64,000 nt of DNA. Source: Hippea jasoniae. GTDB lineage: Bacteria; Campylobacterota_A; Desulfurellia; Desulfurellales; Hippeaceae. The notes beneath the pieces are model-generated. The model was given only the letters and a program-made list of their open reading frames with translations, searched no databases and was not told where the DNA came from. A program made the translations under genes and the position numbers. The stretch lies in assembly GCF_000744435.1 (NCBI RefSeq), contig NZ_JQLX01000010.1, positions 186,001 to 250,000 of the forward strand. Reading direction: 5' to 3'. Below are positions 16,729 to 25,658 of the stretch, piece by piece (within the stretch, counting starts at the first letter, position 1; each line of letters opens with the position of its first letter).

Positions 16729-19700
16729 ATGAGTATCAAGTTTAATGATGTCAAAGAGTTATTCGATACCTTAAAAAACATCAGTGTAGTGATTTTTAAC
16801 ATAAACGGTGCTATTGTCGCTGTAAATAAAACCTTTCTATCTTCAACCGGTTATAGTTTTGATAGTATAAAAGGCAGTAAAATCTGCGATCTTATAGCTG
16901 ATCCTTTTAAAGAGCTGTGCAAAAAGAGTTTTGAAAAATTGGATAGCTCTGTTTTGTATTCTCCATTTATCAGTATGCGGTTTAAAACAGCTTACGGGAA
17001 CGAAAAGCGATTTAGCATCTATACAAATGTTATTGAGATTGAAAATAAAAAATACGGTGTAATGTTTGGTTTTGATATAACACAGCAGGAGCACCTCAAG
17101 CGGATCTATGTGGCATTAAAAGAGATTAATCAAATTATTATACAAAGCGAAAACGAAAAGGAGCTGTTTAAAAATATCTGCGATTCTTTAGTTGGTATTG
17201 GGTTTAAAGCCGCTGTTGTTGCCCGTATAGATGAGAATAAAAGGGTAAACATTGTTCATGTATCAGGAGAGGGCAGGGAGTTTTTTGAGCGAGTTATTGC
17301 AACGGTGGATGGTAAATCGCCTGAGGGCTCAGGAACGGCTGCAAGAGCCTTTCAAAGCAATATCATTGCCATAAACCCCAACACAAAAACAAACCCTGCA
17401 ATGGCATTCTGGAGGGATGATTTATTGAAATACAACTTTTTATCTAACTGTGCTGTGCCTGTAGTTAAAAACGGCAGAGTTGAGTATGTGTTGCTTGTTT
17501 TTTCAGAGCATACAGATGCATTTGTCGATGAGTATTTAGATCTTTTAAAAGAGCTAAAGTTTGATGTTGAGTTTGCCTTAAAAAGGATTGATAACTACAG
17601 ATACTTGAAACTTGTAGGTGATGTTTTAGATAAGATCAATGAGGGTGTGGTGGTAGTAAATGACGATTGCAAGATCGAGTTTGCCAATGCCGCAGTGGAA
17701 AAGCTTACTGATAATTCATTGAAGCAGCTGATAGGCAAATCTCCTCTTTTTTTGGTTGGAGAGGGGAATAGAGATTGCAAAAAGCATCCTGTATATAGAG
17801 AGTTGCAGTTAAAAGGCAGTGTGAGTTTTACATATAAAATAAAGGATAATTATAAAGTAAAAAAAGTTTTAAGTGTTACTATAACAGCGGTCGATATGGT
17901 TAAAAACAAGAAAAAGTTTGTGGGTATTTTAAGGGATAGCACTATACCCTATCTACAACACCTAAAGATTCGCCAGTTTGTCAGACTTTATAGAACAATT
18001 TATAAACTCAACGAGATGCTGATAAAAAACGATAACGAAGATAAGATTATCCACAGCTTACCTGAGCTGTTTGTTAATCAATTATCCGCAGCTGTGAGTT
18101 TTGTTGTTGAGTATGATAGCTCAAATGACGATTTTAAAGTTTTAAAAACATTTTATAAAAACGATATATACGAAGGATTTGTTGAAAAAGTATTTGAGAT
18201 GTTGAAACCACTGGATTTTGACGCGCCGTTTAAAAGAGCCATTTTGTCAGACAACATAAAGATGCCCTCAAAAAAGGAAAAAGAGCGGTTTGGTAGTTTC
18301 TTAAAAAAATATTCCCTTGATAATTGTTTTGCAATTCCTATAAAAGATGGCGTAGGAAATCCTCGTTGGGCTTTGATATCTATCTTTGATAGGGGTTTTA
18401 GAATTACAAAACCTGTTTATCAGCTGCTTCTGCAGGCAAAAAGGGATATTGATGCTGCCATTGTACTGGCTTATTCACGGCGTTTTAGCAGGATTATCAA
18501 TGTTGCCTTAAATGCAGGTCAATCCTATGTCGTGATTTTGGATGAAGACTTTAGAATCATCTATATGAACGATGAAGCTATAAGGATGCATGGCTACTCA
18601 AAAGAGGAGATGCTGGGTAAAAAGCATACGGTATTTTCATCTGGAGTACACGATTTTGCATTTAATAGAAGGCTTCTAAAGCATCTCAAAGAGGGTAAAA
18701 TCTTCAGTGATGTAATAACATACAGAACAAAAGATGGCAGGCTTGTTGAGGGTTATACAACGATCATACCGTATGAGGAGGATGGCAAGAGATACTATAT
18801 TTCAGTGGGCAGAAATATTACGGAGGAAATTGAATTAAAAAGAAAACTTGCTTTCCTTTCCCGCTATGATTCTTTAACAGGGCTTCCCAACAAGGATGAA
18901 TTTATAAGAAGTGTTAATGAATTACTAAAGGTTAGCGAGGATAGTCTGGGTGTTTGTGCCATTGTTGATATTAACGATTGCTCTTACATAAATCAGCTGT
19001 ATGGCTATAGGGTGGGGGATGTTGTTATAAGAGAGATTGCCCAAAGGATTGTGAAGCAGTTAAAAAATAACGACATAGCAGGGCGTTTTGCAGGTGATAA
19101 ATTCAGTATATACCTTGAAAATTTCACATTTGAAGAGGATGCGATTATAAGGCTGAATGGTTTATTAAAAGAACTCACCAGAGCGATTATGGTTGATGAT
19201 ATAACCATTACACCTTCATTTTATATGGGCGTGAGTTTTTATCCCTCAGATGCAACAGAGGCAGAAAAGCTCCTTGCAAGGGCTGAGTCTGCGCTTGTTG
19301 CTGCAAAACGATCAAAAGAAAACGAGATAGAATTTTACAAACCACTTACCCATCAAAAGATTATTCAGAATATTCAGCTAAAAAATAGACTCTATAACGC
19401 TTTCAAAAATAAAGAGTTTGTTCTGTTCTATCAGCCTTATTATTCGGTAAAAGATGGTAAAATTGCAGGTGCAGAATCGTTGATAAGGTGGATTCGTAAT
19501 GGAAAGGTGGTGCCTCCGATAGAATTTATCGAGGTGCTTGAAAACTCAAACTTTATGGTTGAAGTTGAGGAGTATATAGTCAAACAGGCTTTAGAGACAA
19601 TCTCTTTGATGACAAACAGGGTTCCTCTATCTGTTAATCTGTCTGCTGCAAGTTTCAAAAGGGATGAGCTTGCAAAATTTTTGGAAAATAGCCTTCAAGA

Positions 19701-20115
19701 GTATGGGCTGGATGGAGAATGGTTGACTGTTGAAATTGTTGAGAGGGTGTTTTTCGGGAATACGGAGCATACAAAAAAGGTTCTAAGTAGTTTGAAACAA
19801 AAAGGTATAAGGATTGCTGTGGATGATTTTGGCACAGGTTTTTCCTCTCTAACTTACATAAAGGAGCTACCCATAGATATTTTGAAGATAGATTTAAGCT
19901 TTATAAGGGGAATGGTGAAAAGTAAAAAGGATTTGAGCCTTGTTAAGCTTATAATTAATATAGCAAAGGAGTTTGGTCTAAAAACAACAGCAGAGGGTGT
20001 TGAGACAAATCAGCAGCTTGACATACTAAAAGAGCTTGGCTGCGATTATGTTCAGGGATATTTATTTAGCAAACCCATCGATAGGGATGCATTTTTAAAA
20101 CTTTTAAGCCATTAA
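16729..20115 (+). CDS. Multi-PAS/GAF protein with degenerate GGDEF and EAL domains
   Basis: 1128-residue cytosolic protein, probably a c-di-GMP phosphodiesterase. Approximate order: PAS (1-115), GAF (125-275), PAS (285-400), GAF-like (420-585), PAS (595-710), GGDEF-like (715-870), EAL (885-1125). The GGDEF loop is degraded to AGDKF (788-792), so cyclase activity is unlikely. The EAL domain looks competent: ESLIRW carries the metal-ligand Glu916, and DDFGTGFSSL has Asp1032-Asp1033. Such degenerate GGDEF domains often act as GTP sensors for the EAL domain. ATG 16729 has a GAGGTG ribosome site; ATG 16690 overlaps the promoter. An HD-GYP gene follows after 56 bp. Confidence 0.9.
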   Translation: MSIKFNDVKELFDTLKNISVVIFNINGAIVAVNKTFLSSTGYSFDSIKGSKICDLIADPFKELCKKSFEKLDSSVLYSPFISMRFKTAYGNEKRFSIYTNVIEIENKKYGVMFGFDITQQEHLKRIYVALKEINQIIIQSENEKELFKNICDSLVGIGFKAAVVARIDENKRVNIVHVSGEGREFFERVIATVDGKSPEGSGTAARAFQSNIIAINPNTKTNPAMAFWRDDLLKYNFLSNCAVPVVKNGRVEYVLLVFSEHTDAFVDEYLDLLKELKFDVEFALKRIDNYRYLKLVGDVLDKINEGVVVVNDDCKIEFANAAVEKLTDNSLKQLIGKSPLFLVGEGNRDCKKHPVYRELQLKGSVSFTYKIKDNYKVKKVLSVTITAVDMVKNKKKFVGILRDSTIPYLQHLKIRQFVRLYRTIYKLNEMLIKNDNEDKIIHSLPELFVNQLSAAVSFVVEYDSSNDDFKVLKTFYKNDIYEGFVEKVFEMLKPLDFDAPFKRAILSDNIKMPSKKEKERFGSFLKKYSLDNCFAIPIKDGVGNPRWALISIFDRGFRITKPVYQLLLQAKRDIDAAIVLAYSRRFSRIINVALNAGQSYVVILDEDFRIIYMNDEAIRMHGYSKEEMLGKKHTVFSSGVHDFAFNRRLLKHLKEGKIFSDVITYRTKDGRLVEGYTTIIPYEEDGKRYYISVGRNITEEIELKRKLAFLSRYDSLTGLPNKDEFIRSVNELLKVSEDSLGVCAIVDINDCSYINQLYGYRVGDVVIREIAQRIVKQLKNNDIAGRFAGDKFSIYLENFTFEEDAIIRLNGLLKELTRAIMVDDITITPSFYMGVSFYPSDATEAEKLLARAESALVAAKRSKENEIEFYKPLTHQKIIQNIQLKNRLYNAFKNKEFVLFYQPYYSVKDGKIAGAESLIRWIRNGKVVPPIEFIEVLENSNFMVEVEEYIVKQALETISLMTNRVPLSVNLSAASFKRDELAKFLENSLQEYGLDGEWLTVEIVERVFFGNTEHTKKVLSSLKQKGIRIAVDDFGTGFSSLTYIKELPIDILKIDLSFIRGMVKSKKDLSLVKLIINIAKEFGLKTTAEGVETNQQLDILKELGCDYVQGYLFSKPIDRDAFLKLLSH

Positions 20116-20171
20116 TCTTTTCTTGATATAATTTTACATTTATGATAGCTTTTTTGCAATAGGGGGAGTTT

Positions 20172-22286
20172 TTGAGGTCTGACTTAAAGGCTTTGCTGTC
20201 CTTTATATTAAATAAATGGCAAGTAAATGAAAATGATAGAGAGTTATTGGAATTGATTAAGGAGTCTTTTGATGCAGATGGTGTTAATCTGGGACTTATT
20301 GATGTTGAACTGTTCAATGAAGGCTCTGGTGTAATAGAGTTTAAACATCTATTTAAAGATAGATATAAAGAAACACAAGCCGATACAATATATTTGAAAG
20401 GGGCTTTTGAGGAGGTTTTAAACAGTAAGCGTCAATTAAACATTTCAGATTATGATGCCTACAAGAATCGCTTAGATGCAAAGTTGTGCAACAATATAAA
20501 ATCTCTGTTATCAACGCCACTTTTAAGCCGCGATAAATTTTATGGTGTTCTTCAGATTTCGAAACTTAAAACAGGTTTTTTTAGTCAAGATGACTGTGAT
20601 AATGCCTTTATTGTAAGCAGTGCAATAGCATCCGTTGTCTCTTATAAAGAAAAAGATATGAAGTTGGAATTCAATGATACTATTGGCGGTTTGTCTATAG
20701 AAATTTCCTCTTCCCTGAAGGATGCTTTAAATATACCCTTTGATAAATGGCTTGAAAGCATATTAAAAAAAATCCTTTATAAAGTGGATTCTTATATTAC
20801 CGGTTTTATCATGCCTTACGATAATATCTACTGTGTTTTCTCAAAAGATAGAAACTTTACATACTTTTTTAAAGAGCCCACACAGAAGGTGCAGGATTGG
20901 ATAGTTTATAAGATGTATAAAATGGGTATCAAACAAACAGTTACTTACAAAGAAGCCATTGATAGATTTAATCTTAAGCCGTCTTTGGAGGCAAAAAAGC
21001 TTGGAGTTGTAAATGGAATTTTTGTGCCCATTGAATACAACGGCGAAGTTGTTGCTTCGTTTGCTTACGGATTTGTCGAACCGATAAAGGATATAGGTTT
21101 TCATAAGATGATTTTGAAAAGGATAGGTTTGCAGCTTGTTCTTGCGATTTATTCCTTTAAACGACTGGGGTATCTAAACAGGGTTGTTTCAACAAATGAG
21201 GAAAAATTTATCTTTTCTCTGATGAAGGTTGCTGCAATCAGGGATAGTTATACAAAAGGGCATTCTCAGCGAGTTGCCTTATATTCAAAACGGATAGCTG
21301 ACTATCTGAATCTAACAGAAAGGGAGCAGAACCTTCTCTATGTGGCAGGATTGTTGCATGATTTAGGTAAAATAGGTGTACCGGATTCGGTGTTGTTAAA
21401 ACCGGGTAAACTATCCCATCATGAATTTGAGATAATCAAATACCATCCCGTTTTTAGCTGGGAGATAATAAAGGATATAGACCAGTTTAAAGAGATTGCT
21501 TTAAGTGTAAAGCATCATCACGAAAGATGCGATGGTAGTGGTTATCCAGACGGTCTTAAATGCAAAGAGATCGATTTTTTTACAAGAATTCTTTCTATTG
21601 CCGATATATTTGATGCCTTAACTTCAACAAGGGCGTATAGAAAGAAGGAAAGATACTCGGTTTTTGAGGCGCTGGATATTTTAAAACATGTGTCTATCGA
21701 TAGAGAATTGCTTAACAAAATTAAGGATGTTTTAATTGATGGGTATATTATTGAAAAAACAGAAGATGAATATATAGAGCTATTTGAGGTTGAAAAAGAG
21801 AGAAAAAAGATCTTTGAGCGCGACTTCTTCACCGGAGCTGATAGAATCCACAGCTTTGTTAGGTTTGTGGATAAATTTATTAGAAGATCACAGCCGTTTT
21901 GCCTTTATTATGTTGATATTAAAAATTTAGGATATATCAACTACAAATGCAGTATTCAAAAAGGTAACCAAATTTTAGAGAAGCTTGCTGAAGGTATGAT
22001 AAAGAGTGGAAAATTTATTAGAGTTATGCGTTCTGGCTCTGATTCCTTTATAGGGATGAGCCTTAATTGTAATCAAGATTATAGGAAATTTTTTGATATA
22101 TTATCAAAGGAGATTTTATCAGAAACAGGAGCATGTATTGATAAAAAATTTTATTCTACAGGTTTGTTTTATATTGCATGGGCCTTTTATCCTAATGATG
22201 GAAAAACATTTGAAGATTTACTATACCGTTTGAAAACAACGATAAAGAAGTTTAAGTTTGAAAATAAGCTTTATTTAGAATTCTAA
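20172..22286 (+). CDS. GAF / HD-GYP phosphodiesterase with degenerate GGDEF tail
   Basis: 704-residue protein. Two GAF-like regions (about 10-155 and 175-340) are followed by an HD-GYP domain (about 350-520) and a divergent GGDEF-like domain (about 545-704) without a GGDEF signature. The HD-GYP site is intact: HSQRVALYSKRIA, LLHDLGKIG (His396-Asp397), HHHERCDGSGYP (Gly457-Tyr458-Pro459). It should hydrolyse c-di-GMP to pGpG/GMP. The start is TTG 20172, supported by GGGGGAG at 20162-20168 and no better in-frame ATG nearby. Carrying HD-GYP and a cyclase-like domain in one chain is unusual; the latter is probably regulatory. Confidence 0.88.
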   Translation: MRSDLKALLSFILNKWQVNENDRELLELIKESFDADGVNLGLIDVELFNEGSGVIEFKHLFKDRYKETQADTIYLKGAFEEVLNSKRQLNISDYDAYKNRLDAKLCNNIKSLLSTPLLSRDKFYGVLQISKLKTGFFSQDDCDNAFIVSSAIASVVSYKEKDMKLEFNDTIGGLSIEISSSLKDALNIPFDKWLESILKKILYKVDSYITGFIMPYDNIYCVFSKDRNFTYFFKEPTQKVQDWIVYKMYKMGIKQTVTYKEAIDRFNLKPSLEAKKLGVVNGIFVPIEYNGEVVASFAYGFVEPIKDIGFHKMILKRIGLQLVLAIYSFKRLGYLNRVVSTNEEKFIFSLMKVAAIRDSYTKGHSQRVALYSKRIADYLNLTEREQNLLYVAGLLHDLGKIGVPDSVLLKPGKLSHHEFEIIKYHPVFSWEIIKDIDQFKEIALSVKHHHERCDGSGYPDGLKCKEIDFFTRILSIADIFDALTSTRAYRKKERYSVFEALDILKHVSIDRELLNKIKDVLIDGYIIEKTEDEYIELFEVEKERKKIFERDFFTGADRIHSFVRFVDKFIRRSQPFCLYYVDIKNLGYINYKCSIQKGNQILEKLAEGMIKSGKFIRVMRSGSDSFIGMSLNCNQDYRKFFDILSKEILSETGACIDKKFYSTGLFYIAWAFYPNDGKTFEDLLYRLKTTIKKFKFENKLYLEF

Positions 22287-22291
22287 ATAGT

Positions 22292-22320
22292 TTGAAACAA
22301 TAAACATTTTTTGCTATATT
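22292..22320 (+). promoter_or_regulatory. Promoter of accBC
   Basis: -35 TTGAAA (22292-22297), a 17-bp spacer and -10 TATATT (22315-22320), 30 bp before the accB start, which has a GAAGGAGGAG ribosome site. Confidence 0.7.
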
Positions 22321-22349
22321 TTTCAGGATTATGAAGAAGGAGGAGATTT

Positions 22350-22820
22350 ATGGATTTAAAGTCTTTAAAGGATTTGATGAGGTTTGTTGAAAAAAGCCAG
22401 TTTGTTGAGTTTGAATATAAGGATGATGAGATTCAGATAGTTTTGAAGAAGAAAGAGGCGTTTGTTGCAGAAAACATCGTTGCTCAACCTCAACCTGTTG
22501 TTGTTGAGGCAGCCAAGCCCTCTCAAACTCAAAAAGCAGAGGAGGAGAAAAAGGTAGCGGTTGAGGATACAAGCGGCCTTGTTGAGATAAAATCACCTAT
22601 GGTTGCAACATTTTACAGGGCACCATCGCCCACATCGCCGCCTTATGTTGAGGTAGGCGATGAGGTTAAAAAAGGCGATGTGCTGTGTATTTTAGAGGCA
22701 ATGAAGATTATGAATGAGCTTGAGGCTGAGTTTCCATGCAGAATAGAAAAGATTTTAGTAGAAAATGGTCAAAAAGTTGAATACGACCAGCCGCTATTCC
22801 TTGTTAAGAGGTTGGATTGA
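22350..22820 (+). CDS. accB: Biotin carboxyl carrier protein of acetyl-CoA carboxylase
   Basis: 156-residue BCCP. An N-terminal helical segment and an Ala/Pro/Gln/Glu-rich linker (about 45-75) lead to the biotinyl domain (about 78-156). The biotinylation site is [15 protein letters not shown] with Lys119, preceded by the [13 protein letters not shown] 'thumb' motif typical of acetyl-CoA carboxylase BCCPs. It carries the carboxybiotin between AccC and the transferase AccAD in fatty acid synthesis. accC follows with a 1-bp overlap; accA and accD are not in the window. Confidence 0.96.
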   Translation: MDLKSLKDLMRFVEKSQFVEFEYKDDEIQIVLKKKEAFVAENIVAQPQPVVVEAAKPSQTQKAEEEKKVAVEDTSGLVEIKSPMVATFYRAPSPTSPPYVEVGDEVKKGDVLCILEAMKIMNELEAEFPCRIEKILVENGQKVEYDQPLFLVKRLD

Positions 22821-24160
22821 TGTTTAAGAAGATTCTTATTGCAAACAGAGGTGAGATTGCCGTAAGAATTATTAGAGCAGCAAGAGAGCTTGGCATAGAA
22901 ACCGTGGCTGTCTATTCAACAGAGGATAAGGATTCATTGCATGTTAAACTTGCCGATGAGGCTATATGCATTGGGCCGGCTGAGGCTACAAAGAGCTATC
23001 TTCATCTGTTTAACATAGCACAGGCAATAGCAAACTCCAGATGTGATGCAGTGCATCCGGGATATGGATTTTTATCAGAAAATCCATCGTTTGTAAGGGT
23101 GTGTAAGGATTTAGGCGTTAAGTTTATAGGCCCAGATGCAGAAACAATGGAAAGACTTGCAGATAAATCTACCGTGAAGGCTATTTTAGATGAAAATGGT
23201 ATACCAACGGTGCCAGGCAGCAAAGGCTCGATAGAGGATGAGGATGCCCTGATTAAAATAGCAAACGATATTGGATATCCTGTTTTGCTTAAGGCTGCAT
23301 GGGGCGGTGGTGGTAGAGGTATGCGTGTTGTTCGCTCAAAAGAGGAGCTTATTGATGCTTTCAGGTCTGCAAAGCTTGAGGCAAAGGCCTCTTTTGGTAA
23401 GGATGATATATATCTTGAAAAGTTTATAGAACATCCAAGACATATCGAGGTTCAGATTTTAGCTGATGAATACGGCAATGTTGTGCATATTGGTGAGAGG
23501 GATTGCACACTGCAGCGCAGACATCAAAAACTTCTTGAGGAGTCCCCATCCCCTGTTTTAAAGGAAGCAACAAGAAAAAGGCTTCATGAAACAGCCGTGG
23601 AGGCAGCAAAGATTCTTGGATATAAAAACGCAGGCACGCTTGAGTTTCTTTTTGACGGAGAAGAATTCTATTTTATAGAGATTAACACACGTATTCAGGT
23701 TGAGCATCCTGTTAGTGAGATGGTATATGGCGTTGATTTAATAAAGGAGCAGATAAAGGTTGCAGCAGGCAGGGAGCTTGATTTGCTTCAGGTCGGGCTT
23801 TCACCCAAATTTCATGTGATAGAGTGCAGGATTAACGCAGAAGATCCTGTTAAGTTTTATCCATCACCGGGTAGAATTACCAACCTTTATCTGCCAGGAG
23901 GACCCGGTGTAAGGGTGGATACAGCTATAGGTTGTAATTCAAATGTTTCACCATACTACGATTCGATGATAGCAAAGCTTATTGTTAGGGGTAGCGATAG
24001 AGAAGAGGCTCGAAAAAGGATGCTTAGATGCCTCAATGAGTTTATTATAGAGGGTATTAAAACCAACATCGATTTCTTCAAAAAACTGCTTACAACATCG
24101 GATTTTATAAACAATAACTACGATACAAACTTTATTGACAGAGAGTTCTTAAGTGGCTAA
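22820..24160 (+). CDS. accC: Acetyl-CoA carboxylase, biotin carboxylase subunit
   Basis: 446-residue ATP-grasp enzyme that carboxylates BCCP-biotin with bicarbonate and ATP. It shows KILIANRGEIAVRIIRAARE at the start, GYGFLSENPSFV, the ATP-binding Gly loop AAWGGGGRGMRVV (about 160-172), ERDCTLQRRHQKLLEESPSP and the catalytic EINTRIQVEHPVSE. ATG 22820 overlaps the accB TGA by one base, so the two are translationally coupled. Length matches bacterial AccC. The stop overlaps that of the convergent GGDEF-like gene by 4 bp. A pyruvate carboxylase subunit A is a formal alternative, but the AccB partner favours ACC. Confidence 0.95.
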   Translation: MFKKILIANRGEIAVRIIRAARELGIETVAVYSTEDKDSLHVKLADEAICIGPAEATKSYLHLFNIAQAIANSRCDAVHPGYGFLSENPSFVRVCKDLGVKFIGPDAETMERLADKSTVKAILDENGIPTVPGSKGSIEDEDALIKIANDIGYPVLLKAAWGGGGRGMRVVRSKEELIDAFRSAKLEAKASFGKDDIYLEKFIEHPRHIEVQILADEYGNVVHIGERDCTLQRRHQKLLEESPSPVLKEATRKRLHETAVEAAKILGYKNAGTLEFLFDGEEFYFIEINTRIQVEHPVSEMVYGVDLIKEQIKVAAGRELDLLQVGLSPKFHVIECRINAEDPVKFYPSPGRITNLYLPGGPGVRVDTAIGCNSNVSPYYDSMIAKLIVRGSDREEARKRMLRCLNEFIIEGIKTNIDFFKKLLTTSDFINNNYDTNFIDREFLSG

Positions 24161-24678
24161 GTTTCTACTACTATATCTTGATTTTCTTTAATTGCTTTGT
24201 TTAGAGCATCAAATGAGCGTTCTGCAAAGCTTTCTGTTGTGTCTGGCATTTTTGAGAAGGTGATACCGAATTTTGGCTTTATTTCTAAACTGCATCCATC
24301 CTTTTTGAGTTGAAGGAGGTGATTTTTTATCTTGTTGCAAAACATTACAATATCGTCACCCTCAAATACCCTTGTTAGGATGCAGAATATGCCATCAGAG
24401 CATCTAAACAGAATATCGCTTCTGCGGGTTATCTCTTTTAGCTTTTCTGCAATTGCTTTATCTATCTCGTTTTGAGAGATATCACTGCAGTCTATGCGGA
24501 TGTTTTCATCTTTTTTGGCGCTAAATATTATCATACTCCAGTTTTCTTCGTATCTTTCAAACTGTCTTAATATGTGTTGCGTGATATAAAAAAGGCTGGA
24601 TTTGTTGTTTAAGCCTGTTAGGGGATCTAAAAAGTCTCTTTTAATTTTATCCAAGTCTTCCTTTTGAAAAAATGGCAT
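24157..24678 (-). CDS. Degenerate GGDEF-domain protein
   Basis: 173-residue protein made of little more than one GGDEF-like domain. The N-terminal LDPLTGLNNKSSLFYITQ (about 16-34) is the usual GGDEF entry motif. The active-site position reads RCSDGIFCILTR instead of xxGGDEFxxL, and catalytic Asp/Glu residues are missing, so cyclase activity is very unlikely. It could be a c-di-GMP/GTP sensor or a decaying gene. A good ribosome site (GAGGTGAGAG) for ATG 24678 lies inside the end of trpS, with a 32-bp overlap, which argues that it is still expressed. Confidence 0.75.
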   Translation of the reverse strand: MPFFQKEDLDKIKRDFLDPLTGLNNKSSLFYITQHILRQFERYEENWSMIIFSAKKDENIRIDCSDISQNEIDKAIAEKLKEITRRSDILFRCSDGIFCILTRVFEGDDIVMFCNKIKNHLLQLKKDGCSLEIKPKFGITFSKMPDTTESFAERSFDALNKAIKENQDIVVET

Positions 24679-25648
24679 CTCTCACCTCTTCCATCGTTTC
24701 TTTTGCTTTTAGGGAGGCTTTTTTTGAGCCTTCAATTAATATTTCTTTTACATAATCCTTTTTTTGCAACAGTTCGTTTCTTTTTTCCCTGATTGGTTTT
24801 AAGGCATTGTTTAGATTTTCTATGAGCATTTTTTTACATTCAACACATCCTATTGTTGCTTGACTGCAGGCTTTTTCTATCTCGTTTTGTTTTTGCTTGT
24901 CTGTAAATATTTTATGAAGCATAAATACTCCGCAATCTTTTGCCACACCGGGATCACTTTTTCTTTTTCTTCTTGGATCTGTAAACATAACCTTGATTTT
25001 TTTGGCTGTTTCTTCCTCTGTGTCTGATAGGTAGATGGCGTTATCATAAGACTTACTCATTTTTCTTCCATCAAGTCCAAGAATCTTTGGCACCTCTGTA
25101 AGCAATGGTTGCGGCTCGATGAAGACCTCTTTTTCTACCGTATGGTTAAAATGGCGCACCAATTCTCGTGTAAATTCAAGATGGGCAACCTGATCAAGCC
25201 CCACAGGCACATAGTGGGCTTTGTATATTATGATATCTGCAGCCATCAATACAGGATAGCCCAAAAATCCGTAATTGGATGTTTTGCTTTTGCCAAGCTG
25301 GGCGATCTGATCTTTATATGAAGGCACTCTTTCAAGCCAGCTAACAGGTGTAATCATCGATAGAAGCAAAAACAACTCTGCATGTTCTTTTACAAGCGAT
25401 TGGACAAATAGTGTATTTTTTTCTGCATCAAGCCCAAATGCCAGCCAATCTACAACCATATTGATCGTATTTTGAGGAATATCGGTTGAGTTTGAAAAGC
25501 CCGTTGTTAGAGCATGCCAGTCTGCAACAAAGTAGAATCTTTCATAGTCTTTGTTCTGAAGCTCTATCCAGTTGCTCAAAGCGCCATAAAGGTTTCCAAG
25601 ATGCAGGATACCTGTTGGCCTCATTCCACTTAAGACAATTTTTTTCAT
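24647..25648 (-). CDS. trpS: Tryptophanyl-tRNA synthetase
   Basis: 333-residue class I synthetase charging tRNA-Trp. The HIGH-equivalent is in GMRPTGILHLGNLYGAL (about 8-24) and the KMSKS loop is GRKMSKSYDNAI (about 194-205). Length is normal. It lies 10 bp downstream of a histidine kinase gene and overlaps the degenerate GGDEF gene, so the three form one minus-strand unit. The C-terminal region has four Cys residues (CSQATIGCVECK and an earlier CGVF) that could form a metal site; this is an observation only. Confidence 0.97.
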   Translation of the reverse strand: MKKIVLSGMRPTGILHLGNLYGALSNWIELQNKDYERFYFVADWHALTTGFSNSTDIPQNTINMVVDWLAFGLDAEKNTLFVQSLVKEHAELFLLLSMITPVSWLERVPSYKDQIAQLGKSKTSNYGFLGYPVLMAADIIIYKAHYVPVGLDQVAHLEFTRELVRHFNHTVEKEVFIEPQPLLTEVPKILGLDGRKMSKSYDNAIYLSDTEEETAKKIKVMFTDPRRKRKSDPGVAKDCGVFMLHKIFTDKQKQNEIEKACSQATIGCVECKKMLIENLNNALKPIREKRNELLQKKDYVKEILIEGSKKASLKAKETMEEVRDAIFSKGRLG

Positions 25649-25658
25649 TTTTTAAACC

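Noticed and set aside
24157-25648. Single fused trpS-GGDEF protein
   Set aside because: The two frames differ and the downstream gene has its own ribosome site and start.
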